From positions 383,488-447,487 of the forward strand of contig NZ_JANQAJ010000011.1 in NCBI RefSeq assembly GCF_024707105.1: 64,000 nt of DNA, read 5' to 3'. Source of the DNA: Devosia ginsengisoli. GTDB lineage: Bacteria > Pseudomonadota > Alphaproteobacteria > Rhizobiales > Devosiaceae. The notes beneath the pieces were generated by a model. It searched no databases. It was not told the DNA's origin and saw only the letters and a list, made by a program, of their open reading frames with translations. Positions 49,426 to 59,015 of the stretch are shown in pieces (position 1 is the stretch's first letter; each line of letters begins with the position of its first letter). The position numbers and the translations under genes are program-made.

Positions 49426-49519
49426 AGTTATCCTCCCGTTTCGCGGCGCATGCTAATCTGCGTGCTGGCAACCACAAGTGCCGGTTGCGCCCCCGAGCCG
49501 CGCTTGCTATCTGCCCGCC

Positions 49520-50890
49520 ATGTCTACATCAGAACTTATTCACATCATTGGCGGCGGTCTCGCCGGCTCCGAGGCCGCATGGCAGGCTGCCGAGGCGGGC
49601 GCCACGGTGATCGTCCACGAAATGCGCGGCGTCAAAGAGACCGACGCGCACAGCACCGACAGCTTTGCCGAGCTGGTCTGCTCCAACAGTTTCCGCTCCG
49701 ACGACCACGAGCAGAATGCCGTCGGCCTGCTGCATGAGGAAATGCGCCGCTGCAATTCGCTGATCATGCGCGCGGCCGACCTGCACAAACTGCCGGCGGG
49801 CGGCGCGCTGGCGGTGGATCGGCACGGCTTTTCCGCCGAAGTCACGCGCGCCATCCACAATCACTCCAATATCACGGTGATCCGCGAGGAAATCGCGGGC
49901 TGGCCGCCGGCAGACTGGCGTAATGTCATCATTGCCAGCGGCCCGCTGACCTCCCCCGCCCTTGCCGAGGCGATCCTGGCGACGACGGGCGAGGATGCGC
50001 TGGCCTTTTTCGATGCCATTGCGCCCATCGTCCACAAAGACAGCATCAATATGGACATTGTCTGGGCCCAGTCGCGCTACGACAAGGCCGGTCCCGGCGG
50101 CACGGGTGCGGACTATCTCAACTGCCCCATGGACAAGGACCAGTACATGGCCTTTGTCGAAGCGCTGAAGACCGCGCCCCTGCATGAATTCAAGGATTGG
50201 GAAAAGGTCCCCTATTTCGATGGCTGCCTGCCCATCGAGGTCATGGCCGAGCGCGGCGTCGAAACCCTGCGCCACGGACCGATGAAGCCCGTCGGCCTCA
50301 CCAATCCGCGCAACCCCACCGTCAAACCCTATGCCATCGTCCAGCTCCGGCAGGACAATGCGCTGGGCACGCTGTGGAACATGGTCGGCTTCCAGACCAA
50401 GATGCGCTACGGCATCCAGGCCGAAATCTTCCGCATGATTCCGGGGTTGGAAGAGGCGCAATTCGCTCGGCTTGGCGGCTTGCATCGTAACACTTTCATC
50501 AATTCCCCCAAAGTGTTGCGAGCCGATCTTAAACTGATAAATGATCCGCGCATCCGCTTTGCCGGCCAGGTGACCGGCGTCGAGGGCTATGTGGAAAGCG
50601 CCGCCGTCGGCCTCATCACCGGCCGCCTCGCTGCCGCCGAGGCCCGCGGCGAGACTATGGCCACGCCCCCCAGAACCACGGCGCTCGGGGCATTGGTTGA
50701 CCATATTACCGGCGGCCACATCGAGTCCGAAAGCTATAGCGGCGCCCGCAGCTTCCAGCCGATGAATGTCAATTTCGGTCTCTTCCCGGAAGTCACCGTC
50801 ACCAGGCCCGAAGGCGCCCCCGCTGGCGCGGCAATGACAAGACCATCGCCAAGCGCCGGGCGATCACCTCCCGCGCACTGGAGGACCTGA
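49520..50890 (+). CDS. trmFO: Methylenetetrahydrofolate-tRNA-uracil-54 methyltransferase TrmFO, frameshifted at the C terminus
   Basis: The FAD- and folate-dependent enzyme forms m5U54 in tRNA. The sequence begins [20 protein letters not shown] and continues with family blocks [21 protein letters not shown] and NFGLFPEVT. After 50821 the reading frame gives [14 protein letters not shown] and stops at 50890. If one C is added to the C5 run at 50817-50821, the frame instead reads [20 protein letters not shown], the usual TrmFO end, and stops at 50904, overlapping the next ATG as ATGA. So the current frame has lost its last 26 or so residues and replaced them with 23 foreign ones. Whether this is real or an assembly error cannot be told. 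Confidence 0.9.
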   Translation: MSTSELIHIIGGGLAGSEAAWQAAEAGATVIVHEMRGVKETDAHSTDSFAELVCSNSFRSDDHEQNAVGLLHEEMRRCNSLIMRAADLHKLPAGGALAVDRHGFSAEVTRAIHNHSNITVIREEIAGWPPADWRNVIIASGPLTSPALAEAILATTGEDALAFFDAIAPIVHKDSINMDIVWAQSRYDKAGPGGTGADYLNCPMDKDQYMAFVEALKTAPLHEFKDWEKVPYFDGCLPIEVMAERGVETLRHGPMKPVGLTNPRNPTVKPYAIVQLRQDNALGTLWNMVGFQTKMRYGIQAEIFRMIPGLEEAQFARLGGLHRNTFINSPKVLRADLKLINDPRIRFAGQVTGVEGYVESAAVGLITGRLAAAEARGETMATPPRTTALGALVDHITGGHIESESYSGARSFQPMNVNFGLFPEVTVTRPEGAPAGAAMTRPSPSAGRSPPAHWRT

Positions 50891-50900
50891 AAGCCTGGGC

Positions 50901-51353
50901 ATGACCGAAGCCGAGTTCGAAACCTACCTGCACGACCATATTCCGCTGTCGCGGGCCATGGCCGTGCGGGTGATTTCGATTGCCGATCAGCAGGTTACGC
51001 TTAGTGCGCCGCTCGCGCCCAATATCAATCACCGCGACACGGTGTTCGGCGGCAGCGCCGCCTCGATCGCCACCCTCGCCGCCTGGTCCCTGCTGCATCT
51101 GCGCCTCGTGGCCGCTGGCCTGCCGAGCCGCGTCGTCATCCAGCGCAGCACAATGGACTATCTGGCCCCCATTGCCGGCGACTTCACCGCCACAGCGACA
51201 TTCGAGTCGGCGGCGAATTGGGACACCTTCCTGCGCATGCTGACCCGCAAGGGCCGCGCCCGCATCGCATTGCAGGCGGCACTGGACTACCAGGGCCAGA
51301 AGGCTGTCCAGTTCCACGGCGAGTTCGTAGCTTTGGGCAAGGACCGGCTGTAG
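50901..51353 (+). CDS. Hotdog thioesterase (YiiD C-terminal domain type)
   Basis: The 150-residue protein matches the C-terminal thioesterase domain of YiiD: MAVRVISIADQQVTLSAPLA, NHRDTVFGGSAASIATLAAW, IQRSTMDYLAPIAGDFTATA. The conserved hotdog helix (GGSAASIATLAAWSLLHL) is intact. It probably hydrolyses an acyl-CoA thioester. The ATG overlaps the restored trmFO stop. REPIN-like copy 4 begins at its stop codon. Confidence 0.87.
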   Translation: MTEAEFETYLHDHIPLSRAMAVRVISIADQQVTLSAPLAPNINHRDTVFGGSAASIATLAAWSLLHLRLVAAGLPSRVVIQRSTMDYLAPIAGDFTATATFESAANWDTFLRMLTRKGRARIALQAALDYQGQKAVQFHGEFVALGKDRL

Positions 51354-51480
51354 CCACGCCCTCGTGGTTCGAGGCGCTGAAGAAGCGCACCTCACCATGA
51401 GGGCTACTTCTAGCCTGGTGTTCCAGTAGCCCTCATGGTGAGGCGGGAGCGCAGCGACCCTCGAACCACGAGGGCGTGCC
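51353..51480. repeat. REPIN-like inverted-repeat element, copy 4 (inverted orientation)
   Basis: Same arms as copies 1-3, but the two asymmetric internal-loop segments appear in the opposite order (CGCTGAAGAAGCGCA left, CGGGAGCGCAGCGAC right), so the whole element is flipped. It fills the space between the convergent 3' ends of the thioesterase and the phytoene-synthase-like gene, touching both stop codons. Confidence 0.9.
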
Positions 51481-51481
51481 A

Positions 51482-52324
51482 CTACCGGTTCCGCCAGCTC
51501 CACCAGGCCAGGCGCATAATCTTGCGCCAGTCCGGCTCATCCGGAGCCGGCACGAAAAGGCCCGGTTTCCGCGCCAGCAACCCAAGCTGCGCCTTGAGCA
51601 CCGCAATGCTGGCAAAGGCCGGCTTGAGGCGGCCCGGCAGGGCCGCAATCGCCGCCTCGGCCTTCCCCAGATGCTCTGCGGCCAGTTCGCCAATCTGGCC
51701 GAGCGCTTCGGACAAGCCTTCGCTCTCGGTGCCCGAGAAAATCTCGCCTTCCCGCACGCCATTGGCCGCGAAGATCGACCAGGGCAGCATGATGCGGCCC
51801 TGCGCCGAAACATGCCCGAAGGCCCTGATATGGCCGATCATGGCATGGGCCACGCCCAGATGGCCGGCAGCGTCGCCCGTCTCGATGGTCTCGCCCTCGT
51901 TGAGGATCATCGCGGCAAGCTGGTAGAGCGTCGACACCGTCTCGCCGGCATAACCCTCAAAGGTTTCAAGGTCGGGCATCGGGTCGTCGTAGAGATCGAA
52001 GCGCCGGGCACCGATCAGCCGTAGCAGCGTGCCTGCCGGAATGAAGTAGCGACCAATGGTGTCGAGCAGCGCATCGGCCACGGGGTTTTGCCGCACCGCG
52101 CCATGCTCCTCGCCCTCCAGCGCATCGCTCCACCACTGCAGCCGGATTTCGCCCGGTGCCGGATCGGACACGCGGTCGCGGATCGAGGCGACATCGGCAT
52201 TGAAGGCATAGAGCGCGGTCACCGCATCGCGGTGGGCGCCTGAGAGGACCAGGGTCGAGAGATACCGGTCCCGGTCATTCTGGCGCAGGGCCTCGGCGGC
52301 ATGAGCAAAGCTGGCCTCGGCCAT
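51482..52324 (-). CDS. Squalene/phytoene synthase family protein, NDUFAF6-like
   Basis: The 280-residue all-helical protein has the family fold (YLSTLVLSGAHRDAVTALYA, IRDRVSDPAPGEIRLQWW, YAGETVSTLYQLAAMIL). The Asp-rich metal sites of true synthases (DxxxD) are not seen in the expected places: the second site reads LYDDPMPDLETFEGYAG. This matches the non-catalytic branch that includes the mitochondrial complex I assembly factor NDUFAF6. It is translationally coupled (TGATG) to a gene for an NDUFAF3-like protein. A role in respiratory complex assembly is inferred. Confidence 0.8.
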   Translation of the reverse strand: MAEASFAHAAEALRQNDRDRYLSTLVLSGAHRDAVTALYAFNADVASIRDRVSDPAPGEIRLQWWSDALEGEEHGAVRQNPVADALLDTIGRYFIPAGTLLRLIGARRFDLYDDPMPDLETFEGYAGETVSTLYQLAAMILNEGETIETGDAAGHLGVAHAMIGHIRAFGHVSAQGRIMLPWSIFAANGVREGEIFSGTESEGLSEALGQIGELAAEHLGKAEAAIAALPGRLKPAFASIAVLKAQLGLLARKPGLFVPAPDEPDWRKIMRLAWWSWRNR

Positions 52325-52707
52325 CAGCGCACCTTGTCGACGGCGATCAGGGCTGCCGCCACGGCGCGTTCCTCGGCCAGCAGCACATTATAGGTACGGA
52401 TGGCGCTGCCGGTATTCACGGCCTCGACGATCACCCGGCGCTCGCGCAAGGCCTCGCGCAATTCGCGCGGAATGGCGGCAATGTCCGGACCGACTCCGAT
52501 TAGCAACACATCGATATCGTCGGCCACGGCGAAGACCGACGCGAGGGTTTCCGCCGTGATCTCACCCACAGCGGCGACATTCCAGGCGAACATGCCAGTG
52601 GGCAAGCAGAGCAGTGAGCCGCGATGGGAGATGCCCGCAAAGCGGAAGCCCCCATTGCCATAGGCATCGATGCCAACCTGCCCCGGATAATGCGGCGTGT
52701 CGGTCAA
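52324..52707 (-). CDS. Mth938-like domain protein (NDUFAF3 family, DUF498)
   Basis: The 127-residue protein has the Mth938 pattern: VGIDAYGNGGFRFAGISHRG, IDVLLIGVGPDIAAIPRELR, VEAVNTGSAIRTYNVLLAEE. In mitochondria the family member NDUFAF3 helps assemble complex I. The neighbour NDUFAF6-like gene follows with a one-base overlap, and secDF lies just upstream. Confidence 0.85.
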   Translation of the reverse strand: MTDTPHYPGQVGIDAYGNGGFRFAGISHRGSLLCLPTGMFAWNVAAVGEITAETLASVFAVADDIDVLLIGVGPDIAAIPRELREALRERRVIVEAVNTGSAIRTYNVLLAEERAVAAALIAVDKVR

Positions 52708-52721
52708 ACCAGCCTCCGCCT

Positions 52722-55268
52722 CTAGACGGAAGCCCCGTCAGCGGCCTTGGCCACCGGCTTGTCCTCTTCGGTTTTCGACTTGAGGCCGAAATTGATGAGG
52801 ATGGGGCCGTTGACGATGATCGACGAATACATGCCGACCAGGCAGCCGAAGGTCATGGCAATGGTGAAGCTACGGATAACTTCGCCGCCGAACAGCACCA
52901 GCGGGATCAGCGCCAGGAACAGGGTGAACTGCGTCAGCGACGTGCGGACGATGGTCTGGTTGATCGACAGGTCGATCAGTTCGGGCAAGGGCATCTTGCG
53001 ATGTTTGCGCAGGTTTTCACGCACGCGGTCGGAAATGATCACCGTTTCATTGAGGGAAAGGCCCACGAGCGTCAGGACGGCCGCAATAGACGTCAGGTTG
53101 AATTCCAGCCCTGTTATGGAGAACAGCCCGATCGTCATGATGATATCATGCGTCGTGGTGGTGATCGCGGCCATGGCGAATTGCCACTCGAAGCGGAACC
53201 AGATGTAGATGAGAATGGCAAACAGCGCCACGACGACCGCGATCGTGCCTTTCCAGGCCAGTTCGCTCGAAACGGTTCCGCTCACAGCCTCGGTGCTTCG
53301 GACAGTGTAATTTTCGGTCGCCAGAGCGTCGCGCACTTTGGCAACCGCGACCTGGTCGGCATCCTGCCCGCCCTCCTGCGCCTGCACGCGCACCAGCACG
53401 TCCTCCGGTGTGCCGAAGCCCTGCACCTGCACTTCGCCCAGTTCGAGCCCGTCGAGCAGTTCGCGCACCTGGCCCACATCGGCTGGACCGCCGTCATGCT
53501 GGATGACGATGGCGGTGCCGCCGACAAAGTCGATGCCCAGGTTGAAGCCCTTGAAATAGGCCGACCCGATGGAGAGCACGCTGGCGACGATGGAGAAGGC
53601 GATCACGTAGCGCGAAATCTTCATGAACGGGATTTTGGTCCCGTCGGGAATAAAGCGGAAGTGCTGAATTTTCAGCACTTTCGGGCGGGCCGCGCGATAC
53701 CAGGCATGCACCTGGTACGAGGTGACCGTATAGGAGGTAAAGAGCGAGGTCAGGATGCCCAGGCCCAAGGTCACGGCAAATCCCTGCACCGGGCCGGAGC
53801 CCAGGAAATAAAGCACGATGGCGGCGATGAGCTGGGTCAGGTGCGAGTCGACGATGGTGCCCCAGGCCCGTTCGAAACCGGCCTGGATGGACTGGATCGG
53901 TGACTTGCCCGACCGCTGTTCTTCGCGCATGCGCTCGTAGATCAGCACGTTGGCGTCCACGGCCATGCCGATGGTCAGCACGATACCAGCAATGCCGGGC
54001 AGCGTCAGCGTGGCCCCCAGCATGGAGAGCGCACCGAAGATCAGCACGATGTTGAGGATCAGCGAGACATTGGCGAATACGCCCCACAGGCCATAGGCAA
54101 TGACCATGAACGCGACCACCAGGACGCTGGCGACCACGCCGGCCGTCAGGCCGTGCTGGATGGAGTCGGCGCCCAGGCTGGCATCCACCGTGCGCTCCTC
54201 GACCACATCGAGCGAGGCCGGCAAGGCGCCGGCGCGCAGCAGCACGGCCAGGTCATTGGCCGTCGCCGTGGTGAAGCTGCCGCTGATCTGGCCCGAGCCG
54301 CCGGTAATCGGCTGCTGGATGACCGGTGCGGTGATCACCGTATTGTCGAGCACGATGGCGAAACGCTTGCCGACATTGGCGCCGGTAATCTGGCCGAAGG
54401 TGATGGCGCCGCGGGTGTCGAACTTGAAGCTGACCACCGGAATATTGCGCTGCGGATCGTAGCTGGGCTGGGCATCGACCAGCGATTCACCGCCGAGCGC
54501 GACGTCTTCATAGAGCAGCTCGTCCGTGCCGTCCTGGCTGGGCAGGATCATGGTGCCGGCAGGCAGGCCCTGAGCTTCGGCCTGGGCGGCGGTCATGCCC
54601 GGATAGACCATATGGAAGGTCAGGCGCGCCGTGCGCGAAATGATGTCCTTGAGGCGCTGGCTGTCACCGAAACCGGGCACCTGCACCAGCACGCGATTGG
54701 TGCCCTGGCGCTGGATCGACGGCTCCGTGGTGCCGAGTTCGTCGACGCGCTTGCGGATAACTTCGATGGACTGCGCCACCAGGGCCGACATGCGCTCGCC
54801 GACGCCTTCTTCGGTCAGGGTCACGGTCAGCTTGCCATCGGGCGTTTCGCCAAAGGCCAGTTCATTCACCCCGCCCACCGAAATCAGCGAATTGCTGATC
54901 GTGTTCTGCAGGGCGGCGATGGCGGTGCGGGCGGTTTCCTTCTGCGCCGGATCGGTCAGTTCGACCGCCAGGGTCCTGCTGGCCTCATCGGTGGTGATCA
55001 GGTTGCCGATGCCATTGTCGTTGGCCAGCGTATTGCGGACGTCGCGGCGCAGCGATTGCAGGCGCTCGGCGACGATGCCGTCCTCATTGACCTGCAGAAG
55101 CAGATGCGAGCCACCCTGCAGATCGAGACCCAGAACCACCGTCTGGCTGGGCAGGAAGCCCGGCCACGCGTCGCGCACATCCTGCGGCAGGAAGCTGGGG
55201 ACTGCGAACAGAATACCCAGCAGGGAAACAATGGCGATGATGGCGGTACGAACAGGCGAAAACTGCAT
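52722..55268 (-). CDS. secDF: Fused protein translocase subunit SecDF
   Basis: The 848-residue protein joins SecD and SecF. The SecD half has LGLDLQGGSHLLLQVNEDG, the P1 periplasmic domain, and helices with DANVLIYERMREE. The SecF half has FNLGIDFVGGTAIVIQ and GLSLNETVIISDRVREN. Twelve membrane helices are expected. It uses proton motive force to pull secreted proteins from SecYEG. The ATG at 55268 lies 67 bases after yajC, with a terminator-like hairpin between. Fusion of SecD and SecF is common in Hyphomicrobiales. Confidence 0.97.
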   Translation of the reverse strand: MQFSPVRTAIIAIVSLLGILFAVPSFLPQDVRDAWPGFLPSQTVVLGLDLQGGSHLLLQVNEDGIVAERLQSLRRDVRNTLANDNGIGNLITTDEASRTLAVELTDPAQKETARTAIAALQNTISNSLISVGGVNELAFGETPDGKLTVTLTEEGVGERMSALVAQSIEVIRKRVDELGTTEPSIQRQGTNRVLVQVPGFGDSQRLKDIISRTARLTFHMVYPGMTAAQAEAQGLPAGTMILPSQDGTDELLYEDVALGGESLVDAQPSYDPQRNIPVVSFKFDTRGAITFGQITGANVGKRFAIVLDNTVITAPVIQQPITGGSGQISGSFTTATANDLAVLLRAGALPASLDVVEERTVDASLGADSIQHGLTAGVVASVLVVAFMVIAYGLWGVFANVSLILNIVLIFGALSMLGATLTLPGIAGIVLTIGMAVDANVLIYERMREEQRSGKSPIQSIQAGFERAWGTIVDSHLTQLIAAIVLYFLGSGPVQGFAVTLGLGILTSLFTSYTVTSYQVHAWYRAARPKVLKIQHFRFIPDGTKIPFMKISRYVIAFSIVASVLSIGSAYFKGFNLGIDFVGGTAIVIQHDGGPADVGQVRELLDGLELGEVQVQGFGTPEDVLVRVQAQEGGQDADQVAVAKVRDALATENYTVRSTEAVSGTVSSELAWKGTIAVVVALFAILIYIWFRFEWQFAMAAITTTTHDIIMTIGLFSITGLEFNLTSIAAVLTLVGLSLNETVIISDRVRENLRKHRKMPLPELIDLSINQTIVRTSLTQFTLFLALIPLVLFGGEVIRSFTIAMTFGCLVGMYSSIIVNGPILINFGLKSKTEEDKPVAKAADGASV

Positions 55269-55287
55269 GAAAGGACGTCCTGAAAGG

Positions 55288-55312
55288 AAAAACCGGCGCC
55301 CTTGGGCGCCGG
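55288..55312 (-). terminator. Terminator-like hairpin between yajC and secDF
   Basis: On the minus strand the 9-bp stem CCGGCGCCC/GGGCGCCGG (55312-55293) is followed by TTTTT at 55292-55288. It sits inside what should be one operon, so partial termination (attenuation) is likely. Confidence 0.75.
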
Positions 55313-55334
55313 CGGTAGTCGGGGGGCGCTACCC

Positions 55335-55685
55335 TCAGGCAGGCTTGTTGTCGTTGACCGGCTCGCCCTTGGAGCGAACATCGGCAACCATGGAACGCAC
55401 CAGCTTCACCTTGACGCCGGTGGCAATCTCGATCTCGAGGTCTTCGCCGTCAACGGCCTTGGTAACCTTGCCAATGATGCCGCCGGTGCTCACAACGGTA
55501 TCGCCGCGCTTGATGGACGACAGCATGGCCTGCTGGGCCTTGAGGCGCTTCTGCTGCGGGCGGAAGATCAGGAACCAGAAGATCACCACCAGCAGCAGGA
55601 TCGGCATCAACTGGATGAGGATGTCGTTGATACCACCACCGGGGGCGGCACCGGCTGCCTGAGCATAAGCGGGCGTTACAAACAT
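55335..55685 (-). CDS. yajC: Preprotein translocase subunit YajC
   Basis: The 116-residue protein has one membrane helix (ILIQLMPILLLVVIFWFLIF), a family core RPQQKRLKAQQAMLSSIKRG and GIIGKVTKAVDGEDLEIEIA. It is a companion of SecDF in the inner membrane. It starts at ATG 55685, and an ATPase gene diverges from its promoter region. Confidence 0.97.
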   Translation of the reverse strand: MFVTPAYAQAAGAAPGGGINDILIQLMPILLLVVIFWFLIFRPQQKRLKAQQAMLSSIKRGDTVVSTGGIIGKVTKAVDGEDLEIEIATGVKVKLVRSMVADVRSKGEPVNDNKPA

Positions 55686-55892
55686 AAGGCGAGGCTCCTA
55701 TCTTTTCTTTTTGGCTTGTGGAGGGGCAGCGCCAGAGACCCGCATCAACGTTACGACGCTGCTGGACGCATTTGGGGCTTGTTGCACTTGCGCCCCGGTC
55801 AAAATCGCGCGGACTATACATTTGCACCCGGGCGATTGCAAAGCCATTCCGGGGGCCGCAATTTGCCGCGCCGACCATGAGGAATACCCGTC

Positions 55893-56774
55893 TTGAACAG
55901 CAAGGAATACCTGGCCGAAATCGCCGCTTCACTGAGTGAAATCGCTCGCTCTCTCAATGCCTTAGCGCCCGGTCGCAATGAAGGGCAACCGGCGCTGGGC
56001 GATGCGGACGCTTATCATTGGGATGGCGATGCCGGAGTGTTGATGGCCGTGCCCAGGGTCAGTCGGGTGCCCCTGGCCATGCTCAAGGGCATCGACTCCG
56101 TGCAGGATATCCTGCTGCGCAATACCGAACAATTCGCCCGCGGCCATGGCGCCAACAATGCGCTGCTCTGGGGTGCGAGGGGCATGGGCAAGTCTTCGCT
56201 GGTCAAGGCCATCCACGGCGACATCAACCAGAGGCGCGCTGAAGAGGGCTTCGAACGGCTGGTGCTGATCGAGATTGCGCGCGAGGATTTGGAGACGCTC
56301 CCTGCCCTGATGCGCCGCATTGCTGGAGAGGCGGCGCGCTTCGCGGTCTTCTGCGACGATCTCAGCTTCGATAGTGGCGAGACCAGCTACAAGTCGCTCA
56401 AGACCATCCTCGATGGCGGGCTGGAGGGGCGGCCGGAAAACGTGCTGTTCTACGCCACCTCCAATCGCCGCCACCTGATGCCGCGCGACATGATCGAGAA
56501 TGAACGCTCGACGGCGATCAATCCGGGTGAGGCAGTGGAGGAAAAAGTGTCGCTGTCCGATCGGTTCGGGCTGTGGCTGGGCTTTCACAATTGCGACCAG
56601 CCCACATTCCTCACCATGGTCCGCGCTTATGCCGACCATTACGGGCTGGATATCGACGACGAAACGCTGCGCGCCCGCGCCATCGAATGGTCGGCCACTC
56701 GTGGTGCCCGGTCGGGCCGCGTGGCTATCCAACTGGTGCGGACACTGGCAGGCGAATTGGGCAAGGCGATCTAG
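55893..56774 (+). CDS. DUF815 AAA+ ATPase
   Basis: The 293-residue protein has a helical N-terminal part (residues 1-50), then a P-loop in LLWGARGMGKSSLVKAIHGD, an acidic Walker B segment FAVFCDDLSFDSGE, and a sensor-like FYATSNRRHLMPRD. This is the DUF815 family of AAA+ proteins, whose partner is unknown. The start is TTG at 55893 (MNSKEYLAEIAAS) with AGGA about 10 nt upstream; no ATG is available nearby. A strong terminator follows. Confidence 0.9.
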   Translation: MNSKEYLAEIAASLSEIARSLNALAPGRNEGQPALGDADAYHWDGDAGVLMAVPRVSRVPLAMLKGIDSVQDILLRNTEQFARGHGANNALLWGARGMGKSSLVKAIHGDINQRRAEEGFERLVLIEIAREDLETLPALMRRIAGEAARFAVFCDDLSFDSGETSYKSLKTILDGGLEGRPENVLFYATSNRRHLMPRDMIENERSTAINPGEAVEEKVSLSDRFGLWLGFHNCDQPTFLTMVRAYADHYGLDIDDETLRARAIEWSATRGARSGRVAIQLVRTLAGELGKAI

Positions 56775-56780
56775 CGCTAT

Positions 56781-56820
56781 AAACGAAAACCCCCGCTTTC
56801 GCGGGGGCCTTCGTTTATTT
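56781..56820. terminator. Bidirectional intrinsic terminator
   Basis: Inner stem CCCCCGC/GCGGGGG with TTTC loop (56790-56807) and outer pairing AAACGA/TCGTTT (56781-56786 with 56811-56816). A T-rich tail on the plus strand (TCGTTTATTTT) and TTTTCGTTTAT on the minus strand let it end both DUF815 and the nlpD-like gene. Confidence 0.9.
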
Positions 56821-56829
56821 TCAGCTTGA

Positions 56830-58104
56830 TCAGCTCGCCAGCAGCGGCACCGGATCGACCGGGGTGGCGCCCTTGCGCAGTTCGAAATGCAGCTGCGGCT
56901 TGGTCACCGAGCCGGTCATGCCGGCGGCGCCGATCGTGTCGCCGCGACCGACGGTAGCGCCCTTGGCGACACTCATCGACTGCAGGTGGGCATAGGCCGA
57001 GACGTAGCCATTGGGGTGGCGGATCAGGACGAGGTTGCCGTAGCCTTCGACGCCGGAACCGACATAGATCACCGTGCCATTTTCGGCAGCCTTGACGGCA
57101 GAGCCTTCCGGCACCTCGATATTGATGCCGGTGCCCTTGGACGAGGCGAAATCGACCAGAACGCGGCCGCTGGCCGGCCAGCGGAACTTGTCGCTACCCG
57201 ACATTGCCGGCTCGGCCGCCGGAACATTGGCAACCTGGGTCGGCTGGGCAGCCGGCGCAGCCTGCTGCTGCGGCAGCGTAGGCGTTGCGGCCGGCGTGGT
57301 CGCTGCCTGGAGGGCATTGGGAGCGGCCTGCGGGAGGGTCTGCTGCGCCGGGGCAGGCGTAGCCATCGGCGTGGTGCTGGCCACCTGGGTGGTCGGCGCC
57401 TTGGTTGCAAGCAGGTCGGCGCGGCCGGGGATGATCACCTTCTGGCCGACAACAATCTTGTCGGGCGACGACAGATTGTTGGCCTGGACGATGGCCTGTG
57501 TCGTCACCTCGTAGCGGCGGGCGATCGTATAAAGCGACTCGCCGCTGGCAATGGTGTGGGTGAAGGTGCCTGTGGCGCCCGGCTGTGACGGTGCAGGCGT
57601 GGTCGCGGCGAGCGATGGCACGGAGCTGTTGGTCGGCAAGGTGCCGAGAACGGCGGGGGACGGCATCGGCGCGGTCGAGGCGAAGGCGGACTGTGGTTGC
57701 ATAGCGGATCCCTGAGAAGACGAGTTACTCAGTACAGGAAGGTCTTGGGACTGGACGGATGGCAGAGCGCCGGCAGTTGTGGTCGGCTGCGTATAGCCCG
57801 CAACCGGCTGGTTCCAGGCCGGCTGCACGCCAGCACTCGTTGGGGCATTCCAGCCACCACCGACATTGGCGGGCGGCAGGAAACGGTTTTCGGCCACCAT
57901 GACCGGGGAAGACCCCAGACTGGACGGCATGGGCTGGCTGTAACTTGTGGCAGGAGCGTTCTGCGGCAAGGAGCCGGTCGTCGTCGGATCGCCAAACGTG
58001 CGGCTACCGAGACTGGAACACCCGGACAGCGCAACGGCGGCAACCATAAGGCCGACCATTGCAACGGCACCTTTGGGCGCCCGACGGGATACGCGGATAC
58101 TCAT
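56830..58104 (-). CDS. NlpD-like lipoprotein with LysM and degenerate M23 domain
   Basis: The 424-residue protein has a lipobox ending LSGC at Cys29, a Ser/Pro/Ala-rich region, a LysM domain (about residues 182-228: GESLYTIARRYEVTTQAI), a Pro/Ala/Gln linker and an M23/LytM domain at the C terminus (GYGNLVLIRHPNGYVSAYAH). The zinc ligands are lost: the HxxxD segment reads KGTGIN, and the HxH is QLHFEL. This matches NlpD/EnvC-type amidase activators rather than active endopeptidases. It probably acts in the periplasm during cell separation. It follows surE, as in many Gram-negatives. Confidence 0.88.
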   Translation of the reverse strand: MSIRVSRRAPKGAVAMVGLMVAAVALSGCSSLGSRTFGDPTTTGSLPQNAPATSYSQPMPSSLGSSPVMVAENRFLPPANVGGGWNAPTSAGVQPAWNQPVAGYTQPTTTAGALPSVQSQDLPVLSNSSSQGSAMQPQSAFASTAPMPSPAVLGTLPTNSSVPSLAATTPAPSQPGATGTFTHTIASGESLYTIARRYEVTTQAIVQANNLSSPDKIVVGQKVIIPGRADLLATKAPTTQVASTTPMATPAPAQQTLPQAAPNALQAATTPAATPTLPQQQAAPAAQPTQVANVPAAEPAMSGSDKFRWPASGRVLVDFASSKGTGINIEVPEGSAVKAAENGTVIYVGSGVEGYGNLVLIRHPNGYVSAYAHLQSMSVAKGATVGRGDTIGAAGMTGSVTKPQLHFELRKGATPVDPVPLLAS

Positions 58105-58247
58105 CAGCTTACTCGTACGCAGGTACTCAACACGAGTTTGAGACTAGGCCGGTAAGGTAAAGACGAGTTTAAGGCCGATGCGATTTGAGCGAAATCGTCA
58201 TGGCGGGATTCTGGATTGGGTAAGGTTAAGGGCCGGCCCCGATGCGG

Positions 58248-59015
58248 CTACAGCGACAGCGTGCCCCGCAGGCGTTCGACCAGGGTCGTATCGGTCTGCT
58301 GCAGCAGCATCGGCGTCACCGTCACATAGCCGTCCTGGCGCAGGATTTCGAAGTCGGCCGTGCGATCCAGCGGCATCGGCGTTTCGGGGATGGCCACGAA
58401 GAATTTGCCGTCATTATCACTGGGATAATAGCGGAAGGGCGAGCGCGAGAAGCGCTGGTGCGGCACCACGGCTATGCCCTTGGTGGTGTCGGGCGGGCAG
58501 AACGGGAAGTTGACGTTGTAATAGTGGTCCCGGCCCTGGGCGGCCGCGATGATGCCGCGGGCGACAGCCTGGCCATGGCGGATGGCGTTGGACCAGTCCA
58601 CCTCACGGCCATGCTCGTAATTGATGCCCTGGCTCATGGCGATGCCGATGGCGCCTTGCAGTGCCCCTTCCCGTGCACCGGCCGCCGTGCCCGAGCAGTT
58701 GATGATGTCGCCCAGATTCTGCCCGGCATTGACGCCGGACAGCACCACATCGGCCGGGCGATCGCCCAGCAGATGCGTCATGCCGGCAACGACGCAGTCG
58801 GCGGGCGAACCGCCGACCACGGCAAAGCTACGCTCGCCATGCCGCTCGAAATGCAGTTCACGGCCGAGCGTGAAGCGATGCCCGGCCCCCGACTGATTGC
58901 CATCGGGCGCCACGATCCAGACGTCATCACTCAGCGCATGGGCGATGTCGGCCATGATGGCGATGCCGGGGGCATCGATGCCGTCATCATTGGTGATGAG
59001 AAAACGCAGACTCAT
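58248..59015 (-). CDS. surE: 5'/3'-nucleotidase SurE
   Basis: The 255-residue metal-dependent phosphatase has the diagnostic start [15 protein letters not shown] with the metal-binding Asp pair, then [12 protein letters not shown], and [20 protein letters not shown]. It dephosphorylates nucleoside monophosphates. Its ATG overlaps the serS stop (ATGA). The surE gene then leads to nlpD after 143 bases. Confidence 0.97.
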   Translation of the reverse strand: MSLRFLITNDDGIDAPGIAIMADIAHALSDDVWIVAPDGNQSGAGHRFTLGRELHFERHGERSFAVVGGSPADCVVAGMTHLLGDRPADVVLSGVNAGQNLGDIINCSGTAAGAREGALQGAIGIAMSQGINYEHGREVDWSNAIRHGQAVARGIIAAAQGRDHYYNVNFPFCPPDTTKGIAVVPHQRFSRSPFRYYPSDNDGKFFVAIPETPMPLDRTADFEILRQDGYVTVTPMLLQQTDTTLVERLRGTLSL

